In this document: one piece after another, positions 9,259 to 17,794 of the stretch | How the letters are laid out: each line of letters opens with the position of its first letter | Position numbering within the stretch: position 1 is the stretch's first letter | NCBI GenBank assembly: GCA_965243095.1 | Contig: OZ251530.1 | Span: forward strand, 4,526,001 to 4,590,000 | Direction of reading: 5' to 3' | Source: VXYL01 sp965243095 | GTDB taxonomy: Bacteria > Pseudomonadota > Gammaproteobacteria > Pseudomonadales > Azotimanducaceae | Length of the DNA: 64,000 bases | Notes under the pieces: generated by a model | What the model was told of the DNA's origin: nothing | The model's database searches: none | Seen by the model: the letters and a program-made list of their open reading frames with translations, nothing else | Program-made: the position numbers and the translations under genes

Positions 9259-10119
9259 TCATCCCCGCTCGGCGAAACGCAAACCCGCCACGCGGTGCGC
9301 CTCGTCCAGTTCCACCACCACGTCCGCGGTGTTCGGCAGGGTCGTCAACATTCTCCGCGTCACCCGCTCGTAGTGCTCCACGAAGCGGAACACCTCGCTC
9401 TTTGTCATGCGTTGCGCGGGCGGGCGTTCGGCTTCTTGCTGCAGCCGCCAGCGGCGCACGGCCGGCAAGCCGGGCACTTGCAGGAAGACCACGGCGTCCA
9501 ACTCGGCGTTCAGCTGGGCGTACTCGTCGCGCAGCGCTTGCTCGATGTAACGCCGCCAACGCCCGTCGCCATCGTGTTCCCGTTCCAGCGCGTTGATGGG
9601 AGCGGCGCCCGCGGTTTCGGCCGGCGGCGCTCCCACGCACCAGCCCTCCACAACCACCACATCCGCCGGCCCGTGCAGGGTGGCGAAAGCCGCCCCGTCG
9701 TCCGCGCCCTTGTCGAAACGCGGCACGCGCACTTCGCCCGGCTTGCGCAAAGCGGCCAGGGCGCGGCGCAAATCCGCGATGGCGTGGGTGCCGGGCGGCC
9801 CGCGCGTGGCGAGCAAGGGGTGTGTGGTGCGGGCTAGTTCTTGCCGCTCGGCTTTCGTGAGGTAGAAGTCGTCAAGGCCGAGCACAACCACGCGGGTGCC
9901 GAGGGCCTTGCCCGCCGCTTCGATCAGGCGGCACAAGGTGGATTTTCCCGCGCCTTGGCCGCCGCCGATGCCGACGCTGGCGATGCCTTTGCGCCGCCAA
10001 TCGTCCACCAACAATGCCGCCAACTGGCGATAGTCGTCCGGCGCGGCGGCGTCCAAACTCGCGTAGCAAGCCCGCACCGCCACGCTGGGTTTGATTTCCG
10101 CCAACTCCGCTAGGCGCAT
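9259..10119 (-). CDS. D-glycerate 3-kinase-like P-loop kinase
   Basis: 286 residues. Walker A GGGQGAGKST near residue 55, the VVLGLDDFYLTKAER segment and VVVVEGWCVG fit the GLYK/Tda10-like glycerate kinases, related to uridine kinase-type folds, which make 3-phosphoglycerate from D-glycerate. The start ATG 10119 lies 2 bp after the stop of the DinG-like gene, so both are probably one operon. With kdgK next door it suggests sugar-acid breakdown feeding central metabolism (inference). Its 3' end is duplicated at 6558-6725. Confidence 0.8.
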   Translation of the reverse strand: MRLAELAEIKPSVAVRACYASLDAAAPDDYRQLAALLVDDWRRKGIASVGIGGGQGAGKSTLCRLIEAAGKALGTRVVVLGLDDFYLTKAERQELARTTHPLLATRGPPGTHAIADLRRALAALRKPGEVRVPRFDKGADDGAAFATLHGPADVVVVEGWCVGAPPAETAGAAPINALEREHDGDGRWRRYIEQALRDEYAQLNAELDAVVFLQVPGLPAVRRWRLQQEAERPPAQRMTKSEVFRFVEHYERVTRRMLTTLPNTADVVVELDEAHRVAGLRFAERG

Positions 10120-10121
10120 CT

Positions 10122-12266
10122 TCAATTTCGACCGAGCTCCATCCGATACGGCGGCAAAGCCGCCAGCAGGCTCTCGCCGTAGCGGTGGGTGGCGATGCGG
10201 CGGTCGAGCAAGGTGATGCGGCCACGATCGCTCTCGTGGCGAATCAGGCGTCCGCACGCCTGCACCAGCCGTAGGGAGGTTTCCGGCACGGTGAGGTCGA
10301 AGAACGGGTTGCGCCCCTGGGCTTCGAGCCACTCGGACAGCGCCTCGTCCACCGGATTGTCCGGCACGGCGAACGGCAGTTTGGCGAGGATCACGTGGCG
10401 GCAGTAGTCGCCCGGCAGATCGAGCCCCTCGGCGAAGCTGGCGAGGCCGAACAGATAGCTTGGGTCGCCGGCGTCCACGGCGGCGCGGTGATCCGCCAGC
10501 AGTTGGCGTTTGGCCGCCGCATCCTGCAACAGGCAGCGTTCGCGCACGTCCTCGGGCAGCGCTTCCGTCACCAAGCGGAACTGCCGCCACGACGTGAACA
10601 GCACCAGCGCGCTGGTTTCAAGCGCCAACAGATCCGGCAGCAACGCCGCCACCTCGTCGGTGTGTACGTCGGCGTCGCGAGGATCCGAGCGCATCGGCGG
10701 CACCGAGAACGTGGCGATGTTCGGGAAGTCGAACGGGCTGGGGATGCGCGTCAGCGCGGCTCCGGGCCCGATGCCGGATTTCTCCAGAAAGTTGTCGAAG
10801 GTGCCCACCGCGCACAGCGTGGCGGAGGTGGCGACCGCTGCGTGGCAGCTTTCCCACAGCGTTCCCTGCAAGATGCCGCCCGGATCCAACGGCGCGGTGG
10901 TGAGTTCGATGTCCTCACCAGAGTCGAACGTGAACCGCGTGGCCCAGCGCGCCGCTTGCGTCTTGCCGTCGGCGTAGTCCCGAAACAGCGCCCGGCCGCC
11001 GGCGGCGCGGCCGGCCAAGTTCGCCAGCACCGGCAGCCAAGCCTCGGCGAACGCGGCGTTGTTCCACGCCAGATCGCCGGCCAGCACTTGCTCCAACGCC
11101 TGCCGCAAGCCTTCCAGCACATCGCCACAAGAGGCGAAGGCGTCGCCCAGCGGCCCGGCCAGCTCAGCGAGCTCGCTCGGCACTTCGCCCAGCGGGAAGC
11201 GGTGTGTGCGTGCGGTTTCCTGCGCCGAGCGGCCCCCGCGCCCGCCTTTCGCTTGTGCGCGCCCCCGGCTTGGGCCGCCTTCGCCGCCTTCGAAAAGCAA
11301 CTGGCGTACCAGCGCTTCCACATCGCCCAGCAGCGTGCGCATCTCGCCGGCGTCTTTGGCGAGGCGTTCCGCGGCGCGCTGCACTTCCTTTGGGCGGTTG
11401 AAGCGCCGCGCCATCGTCTCCAAGTTGTCTGCCACCTGCTCCAGCCAATCCAAGGAGGAGCGCAGGCGCACGCGGGCGGTGAAGTGATCGCGGGTCTTCT
11501 CCGGCAGATGGTGGGCTTCGTCCAGCACGAAGATGGTGTCCTGCGGCGGCGGCAGCACCACGCCGCCGCCCAACGCCAAGTCCGCCAGCAGCAGGTCGTG
11601 GTTGGCCACCACCACATCCGCGTCCGCCACTTGGTGGCGGGCGTTGAAGAAGGCGCAGTTGTGGTAATGGCGGCAGCGTCCCGCGGAGCAGCCGGCGCTG
11701 TCGTTGGTGATGGGCACCCACAAGCGGTTCTCCACGCCCTCCCGCCAACTGTCGCGGTCGCCGTCCCACTTGCCGCTGGCGAAGGCGGAGCGCAAGCGCC
11801 GATAGGTGGCCAGATCGCCGCGCTTCGGCGGCTCGAACAGCGGCGCCTCGCGGGCGTGGTCGAAGGAGATGCGATCCTCCAGCCGGGCCACGCAGAGGTA
11901 GCGGCCGCGCCCCTTCGCCAAGGCGAAATCGAAGGCCAAGCCGGCGTTCTTCTGCAAGTCCGGCAAGTCGCGCAGCACCACCTGCTCCTGCAAGGCAACC
12001 GTAGCCGTGGCGATCACCACGCGCTTGCCGGCGGCCAGCGCGATGGGAATAGCCGCGAGGCAGTAGGCCGCGGTCTTGCCGGTGCCGGTGCCCGCCTCCA
12101 CCACGCACACGCGTTCGGATTCGCGGGTGAGCGCCCGGGCGATGTCCGCGATCATCTGCCGCTGGCCGCGGCGCGGACGAAACCCCCGCTTGCCCAGCCA
12201 AGCGCGATAGCCGGTTTGGATTGCGTCCTTGAGCTCGTCCGTGAGTTCGGTCGGCGCTGCTGACAT
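10122..12266 (-). CDS. dinG: DinG/YoaA-type iron-sulfur superfamily 2 DNA helicase
   Basis: 714 residues, the usual DinG length. Walker A EAGTGTGKTAAY near residue 60, DEAH box VLDEAHHLPEKT, and four cysteines expected to hold a 4Fe-4S cluster: one in GRYLCVARL and three in GCSAGRCRHYHNC. C-terminal motifs include VQACGRLIRHESDRG (motif VI). Unwinds damaged or structured DNA 5' to 3'. Start at ATG 12266 (MSAAPTELTDEL); a longer frame exists but extends into the intergenic region. First gene of the pair with glycerate kinase. DinG versus YoaA is not resolved. Confidence 0.88.
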   Translation of the reverse strand: MSAAPTELTDELKDAIQTGYRAWLGKRGFRPRRGQRQMIADIARALTRESERVCVVEAGTGTGKTAAYCLAAIPIALAAGKRVVIATATVALQEQVVLRDLPDLQKNAGLAFDFALAKGRGRYLCVARLEDRISFDHAREAPLFEPPKRGDLATYRRLRSAFASGKWDGDRDSWREGVENRLWVPITNDSAGCSAGRCRHYHNCAFFNARHQVADADVVVANHDLLLADLALGGGVVLPPPQDTIFVLDEAHHLPEKTRDHFTARVRLRSSLDWLEQVADNLETMARRFNRPKEVQRAAERLAKDAGEMRTLLGDVEALVRQLLFEGGEGGPSRGRAQAKGGRGGRSAQETARTHRFPLGEVPSELAELAGPLGDAFASCGDVLEGLRQALEQVLAGDLAWNNAAFAEAWLPVLANLAGRAAGGRALFRDYADGKTQAARWATRFTFDSGEDIELTTAPLDPGGILQGTLWESCHAAVATSATLCAVGTFDNFLEKSGIGPGAALTRIPSPFDFPNIATFSVPPMRSDPRDADVHTDEVAALLPDLLALETSALVLFTSWRQFRLVTEALPEDVRERCLLQDAAAKRQLLADHRAAVDAGDPSYLFGLASFAEGLDLPGDYCRHVILAKLPFAVPDNPVDEALSEWLEAQGRNPFFDLTVPETSLRLVQACGRLIRHESDRGRITLLDRRIATHRYGESLLAALPPYRMELGRN

Positions 12267-12401
12267 GGCATCCAGTTTCGTCTTTGTTTCGGGCACTGTA
12301 ACAGGATGGCTGGTGTCGGCTGGTTTGGCGCGTAGACAGGACAACCGTTTTGATCAAGCATCCTCCGCCGGAGAGCTTGGAAAGTGTGCGGGTTCCCAAA
12401 C

Positions 12402-13811
12402 ATGCTGAGGCGGGCGCGGATCGGGGGCCGGGGTATCGGCATTGTCCTCTGCCTTCTTGCCGCTGGGGGACTGCTGACGGTCGGTGTCTTGTTGTGGTGG
12501 GGACAAGACGCCACCGCCACCATCGTGGTGGCGAGCAACGCGGAAGCGCCGGGAAAAGCGAACCGAACGCCCAAACCGGATGAGGCCGCAGCCCCTCCCG
12601 AGTTGCCGCTGGTGTGCGCCACGCTTGACGAGGATCAACACCGCGCACCAACACCGGCGTGCATGGACGCACTCGATGCGCACTTTCTGCCGCTGCCGGC
12701 GTCGCGCACAATCCTGCCCGTCTCGCCGCCGCTGGTGTGGAGCGATGTGTTTCAAGGCATAGGAGCGAGGATCGAGGCGGTGGACGCCGTCTTGGCGGAC
12801 GAAGCCTGCCATGTGCCGGACGGAGAGATACGGCCGGAGCTCGGCGAGCGGTGCATGGCGCGGGCGATGGCGGCGTTGGACGTGTTGCGGCAGGTGTGCT
12901 CCTTGGGCGGGGTGCGGGGCGTCGACCCGCACTTTTCGCTCTCCCCCAAGGGTTTCGACCTTCGCGCCTTGGATCTGACTTTTTGGGATCGCGTGGATAG
13001 GGACTCCTTCCAAACCAACATGGACGCGGCCGGCCGCGAACGCGCTCTCGATCGGTGGGCCGAGCGGGCCCATCAAGAGGCATGGGCCGCCGGCAAGCGG
13101 CGACTCGACGATCTCTACTACCGCACGGCGTGGAAGCGGGCGCGGTGCCGGGTGTCCGAGCCGCTGTTGTACTGGATGGGCGGCGAACGGTGGGACGGGA
13201 TGCTGAGCCGGGCGGCGCGGCTTGGCGACGCGTTCGCCTTGGCGCACCATCTGGGCAGCGCCAAGCACGCGGCGAGGTTGACCGAGCTCGACGCAGTGCA
13301 AGGCTATCTGCAACTCGCCAGTTTGGACTTGCGGGCTGTCAAGGACGCGTGGCGGAAAGAAGACTCCGAGGCGGGCTGGAGCGTCGCCAAGGAACAACAT
13401 CAAGATCGTATCCGTTTGCTCAGGCTAGCGGGCATGGACTGCGGCGACTGCACGTTGCAGGCCGTAGACCGTGCCTTTCATTACACCTACCGATACCACT
13501 TCAGCCAGTGCGCCAAGGTGAAGTGCGCCAACTTGCAGGCCATGCGGGAGCTCTACGCGGCTTTGGGTCGACCGTATGATGAGCGCGAATTGACTCGGCC
13601 GCGCCGTTCGCTGCCGCACCGCAAGCGCGCTGAGGCGGTGGCGTTGAAGTACGCTCTGGCTGTGGAAACCCTTGCCCGTGCAACCGGCGCGGAGGTGGAT
13701 TTGGGCTTGCTGCGGCACTTGGCCGATGCGGACGCCCCGGCGCTCTTGACCGCGGAGGAAGTGGAACAGGCGCGGAGCGACGCCGCGCAACTGGTTGCCG
13801 CCGCGATCTAG
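12402..13811 (+). CDS. Membrane-anchored protein of unknown function
   Basis: About 469 residues from ATG 12402 (an in-frame ATG at 12384 is also possible). One N-terminal membrane segment (IGIVLCLLAAGGLLTVGVLLWW) then an Ala/Pro-rich linker and a mainly helical exported domain with scattered cysteines (CATLDEDQHRAPTPAC, GMDCGDCTLQAVD, CAKVKCANL), which suggests disulfides in the periplasm. I do not recognise the family. It is followed after 25 bp by a second single-pass protein, so both may work together. Confidence 0.7.
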   Translation: MLRRARIGGRGIGIVLCLLAAGGLLTVGVLLWWGQDATATIVVASNAEAPGKANRTPKPDEAAAPPELPLVCATLDEDQHRAPTPACMDALDAHFLPLPASRTILPVSPPLVWSDVFQGIGARIEAVDAVLADEACHVPDGEIRPELGERCMARAMAALDVLRQVCSLGGVRGVDPHFSLSPKGFDLRALDLTFWDRVDRDSFQTNMDAAGRERALDRWAERAHQEAWAAGKRRLDDLYYRTAWKRARCRVSEPLLYWMGGERWDGMLSRAARLGDAFALAHHLGSAKHAARLTELDAVQGYLQLASLDLRAVKDAWRKEDSEAGWSVAKEQHQDRIRLLRLAGMDCGDCTLQAVDRAFHYTYRYHFSQCAKVKCANLQAMRELYAALGRPYDERELTRPRRSLPHRKRAEAVALKYALAVETLARATGAEVDLGLLRHLADADAPALLTAEEVEQARSDAAQLVAAAI

Positions 13812-13836
13812 GGCTCGCGTGCGGCATTGAAGCAAC

Positions 13837-15180
13837 ATGAGGCGTCCCGACCTTCTAAAGAGCGTGTGTTTGGTCGCCTTGGTGGTCGTCGGCGTTGCGT
13901 GTGCGTTCTGGCTTTGGCCCACGGTTGCGCCGACGCAAGATACCAAGGCCAAACCAATGCGACCGTCGGCTGCGACCCCCGCTGACGCGGCAGTGGACAC
14001 CGATTCCCTGCTAGGCGATAGCCGTTGCCAGCTCCACCGCGGCGCTGGCGCGGCGCGGGATGCCGCCATCGCGATGGTGACGGCCGACGCGAGTACGCGT
14101 TTCGTGGCGCTGGACCGGTCGGGGCCCGTGTTCGCCGGCGAATTGCCGTTCCCGGCCGAGCGCGCGTTGCTCGGCCGGCGCGCGGACGGCGCGTTGGCGG
14201 TGGCTTTCGGCGGTGGCGATCATGCCCGCCTCAAAGTGTTGTTGGATGGCGAAGTGGTGGCGGACGAACACAGCGTGGCGGATTTCGGCCTCTCGGTCGA
14301 CGGTGCCGAGTGGTTCGTGGTGCCGCGGAACGCCGAGGGAACACGCGAGGTTGCGCAACACGACATCGCCACCGGCAGCCGGCGCACGTTCTCGGCGCGT
14401 TGGCTGCGCGATACCGGCGAGGGGTTGTCGCACAAGGGAGCATACGCACGCACGGAAAACCAGATCGTCTTCACGCCGCGCGCGCCGGATGACAGCAGCG
14501 AGAACGCGCACTATGTCCGCACGACGCAAGGCAAAACGCGCATGGTGCGCTTGGGCGACCTGCAGTCCCTGCTGCTGGAATCCGACTCGCATGTGTACAC
14601 GCTGCAGCAGTGGCAGCACGAGCACGGCGTGGGCAAGCGCGTGTTTCATTGGGATGCCAAAGGCGACGAGCGCATGGTGGAGGCATGGTGGCGCCACCTC
14701 GCCGTTGCCCCCGCCACCGTGCATATGTTCCTCTCCGACGACGGGGCGTGGCTGGGTCTGTTCGGTTGGAACTTGCTGGTGCTGAACGCCGAAACCGGCG
14801 AAACGGCGCTGTCTTTCCCGGTGCGCGGCGACAAGCCGGCCGAGTGGAAGCGGCTTCGCAGCGTGTTGGCGCCCGACGCCACCGTGCGGGATGTGGGACA
14901 GGCGCAGGACGCGCGCATCGATCATGGCTTGCTGCTGGTGCGCCGCACTATCCCCGCACGCGACGCGATTCTTGACGGCGCAGAGGAGGTGATGGATGCG
15001 TTCCGCATGGCCAACCGGCGGCACGACGCCGGGCCGGAAATGCGTTTTGCCGCGGACGATGTGGACCGCTGCTTGGTGGACACCGTGGGTTTCCCGCTGC
15101 CCCTCGTGCATGTGGATGCCGACGGGCCCCGTTATGTTCCCCCGGGCCACGTCAACACGGGTGGTTTCCAACCACTCTGA
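13837..15180 (+). CDS. Membrane-anchored protein of unknown function, possible beta-propeller
   Basis: 447 residues. N-terminal membrane segment (SVCLVALVVVGVACAFWLW) followed by a Pro-rich linker and a periplasmic domain dense in short beta-strand-like blades (RFVALDRSGPVFAGELPF, GRRADGALAVAFGG, DDGAWLGLFGWNLLVLNAE), resembling WD/YVTN-like propellers, though no signature is firm. Co-directional with the preceding unknown gene (25-bp gap). Ends 38 bp before the convergent GH16/SBP gene. Function unknown. Confidence 0.7.
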   Translation: MRRPDLLKSVCLVALVVVGVACAFWLWPTVAPTQDTKAKPMRPSAATPADAAVDTDSLLGDSRCQLHRGAGAARDAAIAMVTADASTRFVALDRSGPVFAGELPFPAERALLGRRADGALAVAFGGGDHARLKVLLDGEVVADEHSVADFGLSVDGAEWFVVPRNAEGTREVAQHDIATGSRRTFSARWLRDTGEGLSHKGAYARTENQIVFTPRAPDDSSENAHYVRTTQGKTRMVRLGDLQSLLLESDSHVYTLQQWQHEHGVGKRVFHWDAKGDERMVEAWWRHLAVAPATVHMFLSDDGAWLGLFGWNLLVLNAETGETALSFPVRGDKPAEWKRLRSVLAPDATVRDVGQAQDARIDHGLLLVRRTIPARDAILDGAEEVMDAFRMANRRHDAGPEMRFAADDVDRCLVDTVGFPLPLVHVDADGPRYVPPGHVNTGGFQPL

Positions 15181-15218
15181 CGACTTCGCCTTCTGCGCCC
15201 CGGCTAGCGAGTGGCGCT

Positions 15219-17678
15219 TCAGAACCAACGCCAGCGTTCCGCTCGCTGTTGGAACACGGTGGAATCTTGCCGCCACTGGGCGTAGCCGATGCGGCCGCCG
15301 TCCGTCAGCCAGCGGATCTTGTCGTTCAGGCATTGCAGCAACGCCGCGTTGTCCGCCGCCACGGTGAAGCCGCCGAACTCGGACTGCGGATCCAACGCGG
15401 TCACCACGAAGCGCCCGTCCGATGCGGCCGCGGCGTCGCTGTTGCCGATTTCTCCGCGCGCCACGGCGTCGATCGTGCCGTCGCGCAGAGCGTCGAGCAG
15501 TTCGCTCTCGCCGCGCTCGTAGCCGAGGTACACCACCGTGGGCTTGGCGTCGTCCGGCGGCAGCAGGCGCGTGCGCCCGGCCATGTTGGCGGTGACGGCG
15601 GCGGAGGTGATGCGGTAGGCGTCCGTGCCGTCGGCGGTCACCGTGCCGTTCGGCGTTTCGATGCGGGTGCCGGCGGCGAGAACGCCTTCGGCGTCCGCGA
15701 GTTCGGTGAGCTGCAACAGCCGCGCTTCGCCGGTGGTGTCCGCCAACACGCCCACCCGCGCCGCGCTGGTGAGCATGGCGTGGGTGGCGAAGCGCTCGGC
15801 GTCCGCGGCGCGCACCAGCAGGGATTGGCGGAACGCGATGTGGCCGTCGGTGAAGCGCACCACCCGCTCGCCGGCGGCGTTGCGCGTGCGGCTCTCCAAG
15901 ATGGTGATGCCGCCGCCCACCACGTCGAACCGCGGCGTTGCGGATTGCAGCCAGATGCCGGTCCAGTAGTCGATGGGCTCGCGGCGGAACGAGAGTTCGG
16001 CGCCGTCGAGGGCTTCCAAGGCGGAGAGCAGATCCGCCTCGTAGCCGCGGTGGGCGCGGAACTGCGGCGAGTTCGGGTCCGCCACCGCGCTGTGGCTTAT
16101 CGGCGCGAAGAAGGCGTAGAAGCCGTAGCGCAAGGTGGTGCCCGGCGCGGCGCAGGCGCGGCGCGGATCCGCCACGTCGGCGCTGTCCACGCCGCAGGCG
16201 TCCACCACCTTGCAGGCGTTGGTGGCGCGGATGTTGTCCAGCAGCAACTCGGCGTCGCCCTCCACGCGCAGCGCGAACGGCTTGACCACGCGGGTGAGAT
16301 CCAAGCCGCAGCAGCTGTCTTGCGGTTCCGTCAGCAAGTCGGCGAACTTCACCGAGTAGGGCTTCCACGCGCCGATGGCCAGCGCATCTCGCGGCAAGGC
16401 GAAGCGCGGCTCGCCGGGGTAGCCGCTGCTGAATCCGGCGCTGAGCGTGGCGTCGTCGCCCAGCCGCTGCACGCGCATGTCGAAGGCGATCTCGCCCACC
16501 GGGTCGCCGCCCAAGCCGGGCTTGCGGTGGCCGCGGAAGTCGAAACCCGTGGCGAGCGCCGGGTCGTCGCTCACGTTCCGTGCGGTCAGGTGGAACTCCG
16601 CCGCGCCGCCAGCCACGGACACCCGCCAAACGGTCGCCGCGTCGTCGGGGTGAGTTGCGCCCGGTTCGCTCACCACCGCCGCCCGCTCGTCCTTCTCGAA
16701 ACCAGCAACCAAAACGCTGCGCGTTTGACTGCCGCCGGCGGCCGGCGCGGCCACGGCTGCGGGGCCGTCCGCGTACAGCTCCAGTTCCTCGCGGAACGGC
16801 GTCCCCGTGTCCGCGTTCGCCAGCGGCCCGCCGGCGTTGTCCGCCAACGCGCTCACCGCCGAGTCGCGGCTGCCGCAGCGGTTGACGTTGCCGGCACATT
16901 CGTAAACCCGCACATAGTCCACCTCCATCGGCCCCGGCGGCATGGCACCCGCCTCCACATCCACGCCAAGCGCGATGTGGAACGGCTGATCAAACGGCGC
17001 TCCGAACCGGCCGCGGCGATACACCCCCAGCGGGTCGTACACACCATCGGCGGCGGCCGAATAGTAGGTGAACCACTCGCGCGCGGTTTGCGTTTGCATA
17101 TGGTCGCCATCCACGAAGAAGCGCAGCTCGCCCGGCTGCCACTCCACGGCGTACTCCACCAGCGCGGCGTCCGCCGCCGCGACCTCATAGGCCGCCGCGG
17201 CACCGTGGCTTGGCGGCGTTGCCAAGCCGTACCGCGTGATGCCGCGCACAGCGCCTTGGCCGCCCGCATCCACGAAGCTCTCCACAAGCCCGATTTCGCC
17301 CGAAAGCGGCCGCGGGCCGTAGACGTCTTCCGCCGGCACCAGACGCACATAGGCGGTCGAATCAGCGCCGAGCGGAATACGCGCCCCCACTTCCACCCGC
17401 CCATACCGAAACGCGAACTTGCCGGCGCTGTGAACCGCCGCGGCCGAGCTGCCGCCGGTTGCCGAAGGCCTGAGCAGCAACGCGCCCCCGCGCACGCCCA
17501 CGGCATCCGCACGCTGCCCTTCGCCCACAGCGACGGTCCACTTCGCCGCATCGAGCCCCGTGCCATCGAAGTTCTCCTCGAACACCAGCGCGTACTCCGC
17601 CCGATCGGGCACGTTGTCACCGCACCCAAATAGAACGGCTGCAAGGGCAAGGAAGAACCAAAAGGGACGCACCTTCAT
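15219..17678 (-). CDS. Fusion lipoprotein: GH16-like lectin/glucanase domain plus family 3 solute-binding domain
   Basis: 819 residues from ATG 17678. Lipoprotein signal FWFFLALAAVLFGC with a clear lipobox. Residues ~30-270 look like a GH16/concanavalin fold (FEENFDGTGLDAAKW, YGRVEVGARIPLGADS, PMEVDYVRVYE). The catalytic signature ExDxxE is GEIGLVES here: both Glu remain, the middle Asp is Gly. A ~200-residue galactose-binding-like part follows (FALRVEGDAELLLDNIRATN). The last ~270 residues resemble a periplasmic amino-acid-binding protein (GYEADLLSALEALDGAEL, FDVVGGGITILESRTRN, AAVTANMAGRTRLL). Such a glycan-binding/solute-sensor combination is not one I know. Outer-membrane or periplasmic; monocistronic or downstream of the DUF1156 gene (116-bp gap). 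Confidence 0.75.
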   Translation of the reverse strand: MKVRPFWFFLALAAVLFGCGDNVPDRAEYALVFEENFDGTGLDAAKWTVAVGEGQRADAVGVRGGALLLRPSATGGSSAAAVHSAGKFAFRYGRVEVGARIPLGADSTAYVRLVPAEDVYGPRPLSGEIGLVESFVDAGGQGAVRGITRYGLATPPSHGAAAAYEVAAADAALVEYAVEWQPGELRFFVDGDHMQTQTAREWFTYYSAAADGVYDPLGVYRRGRFGAPFDQPFHIALGVDVEAGAMPPGPMEVDYVRVYECAGNVNRCGSRDSAVSALADNAGGPLANADTGTPFREELELYADGPAAVAAPAAGGSQTRSVLVAGFEKDERAAVVSEPGATHPDDAATVWRVSVAGGAAEFHLTARNVSDDPALATGFDFRGHRKPGLGGDPVGEIAFDMRVQRLGDDATLSAGFSSGYPGEPRFALPRDALAIGAWKPYSVKFADLLTEPQDSCCGLDLTRVVKPFALRVEGDAELLLDNIRATNACKVVDACGVDSADVADPRRACAAPGTTLRYGFYAFFAPISHSAVADPNSPQFRAHRGYEADLLSALEALDGAELSFRREPIDYWTGIWLQSATPRFDVVGGGITILESRTRNAAGERVVRFTDGHIAFRQSLLVRAADAERFATHAMLTSAARVGVLADTTGEARLLQLTELADAEGVLAAGTRIETPNGTVTADGTDAYRITSAAVTANMAGRTRLLPPDDAKPTVVYLGYERGESELLDALRDGTIDAVARGEIGNSDAAAASDGRFVVTALDPQSEFGGFTVAADNAALLQCLNDKIRWLTDGGRIGYAQWRQDSTVFQQRAERWRWF

Positions 17679-17794
17679 ACCGCGCAACCTACCGCCATTG
17701 GCTGCCAAAGCCAAATACGCTTCCTCGGTTGGTGCCGTGGAATGTGGGGGCCAGCAACTACACAAACGGCTCCAAGGCTTCGAGAGAGTTCCTG

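Larger units (their letters stand above)
3580..9419. repeat. Tandem segmental duplication (unit A 3580-6725, unit B 6746-9419)
   Basis: The two units carry the same order: short leader (GTGTTGGGGTACAATCTGTC / GTGTTAGGGTAGAATCTGTC), ASST lipoprotein, kdgK, and the 3' end of the glycerate kinase gene. Long stretches are identical at the base level. Unit B is shorter because its kdgK lost about 456 bp. Unit A contains only the tail of glycerate kinase, whereas unit B runs into the complete gene, which is what a simple head-to-tail duplication would leave. Confidence 0.9.

Noticed and set aside
14011..16899. 962-codon minus-strand frame across two genes
   Set aside because: Spans the GH16 fusion gene and the antisense of an unknown gene, with no family motif; a GC shadow.
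15249..17633. Plus-strand open frame opposite the GH16/SBP gene
   Set aside because: His/Arg/Val-rich antisense shadow; the minus-strand frame has a signal peptide and recognisable domains.
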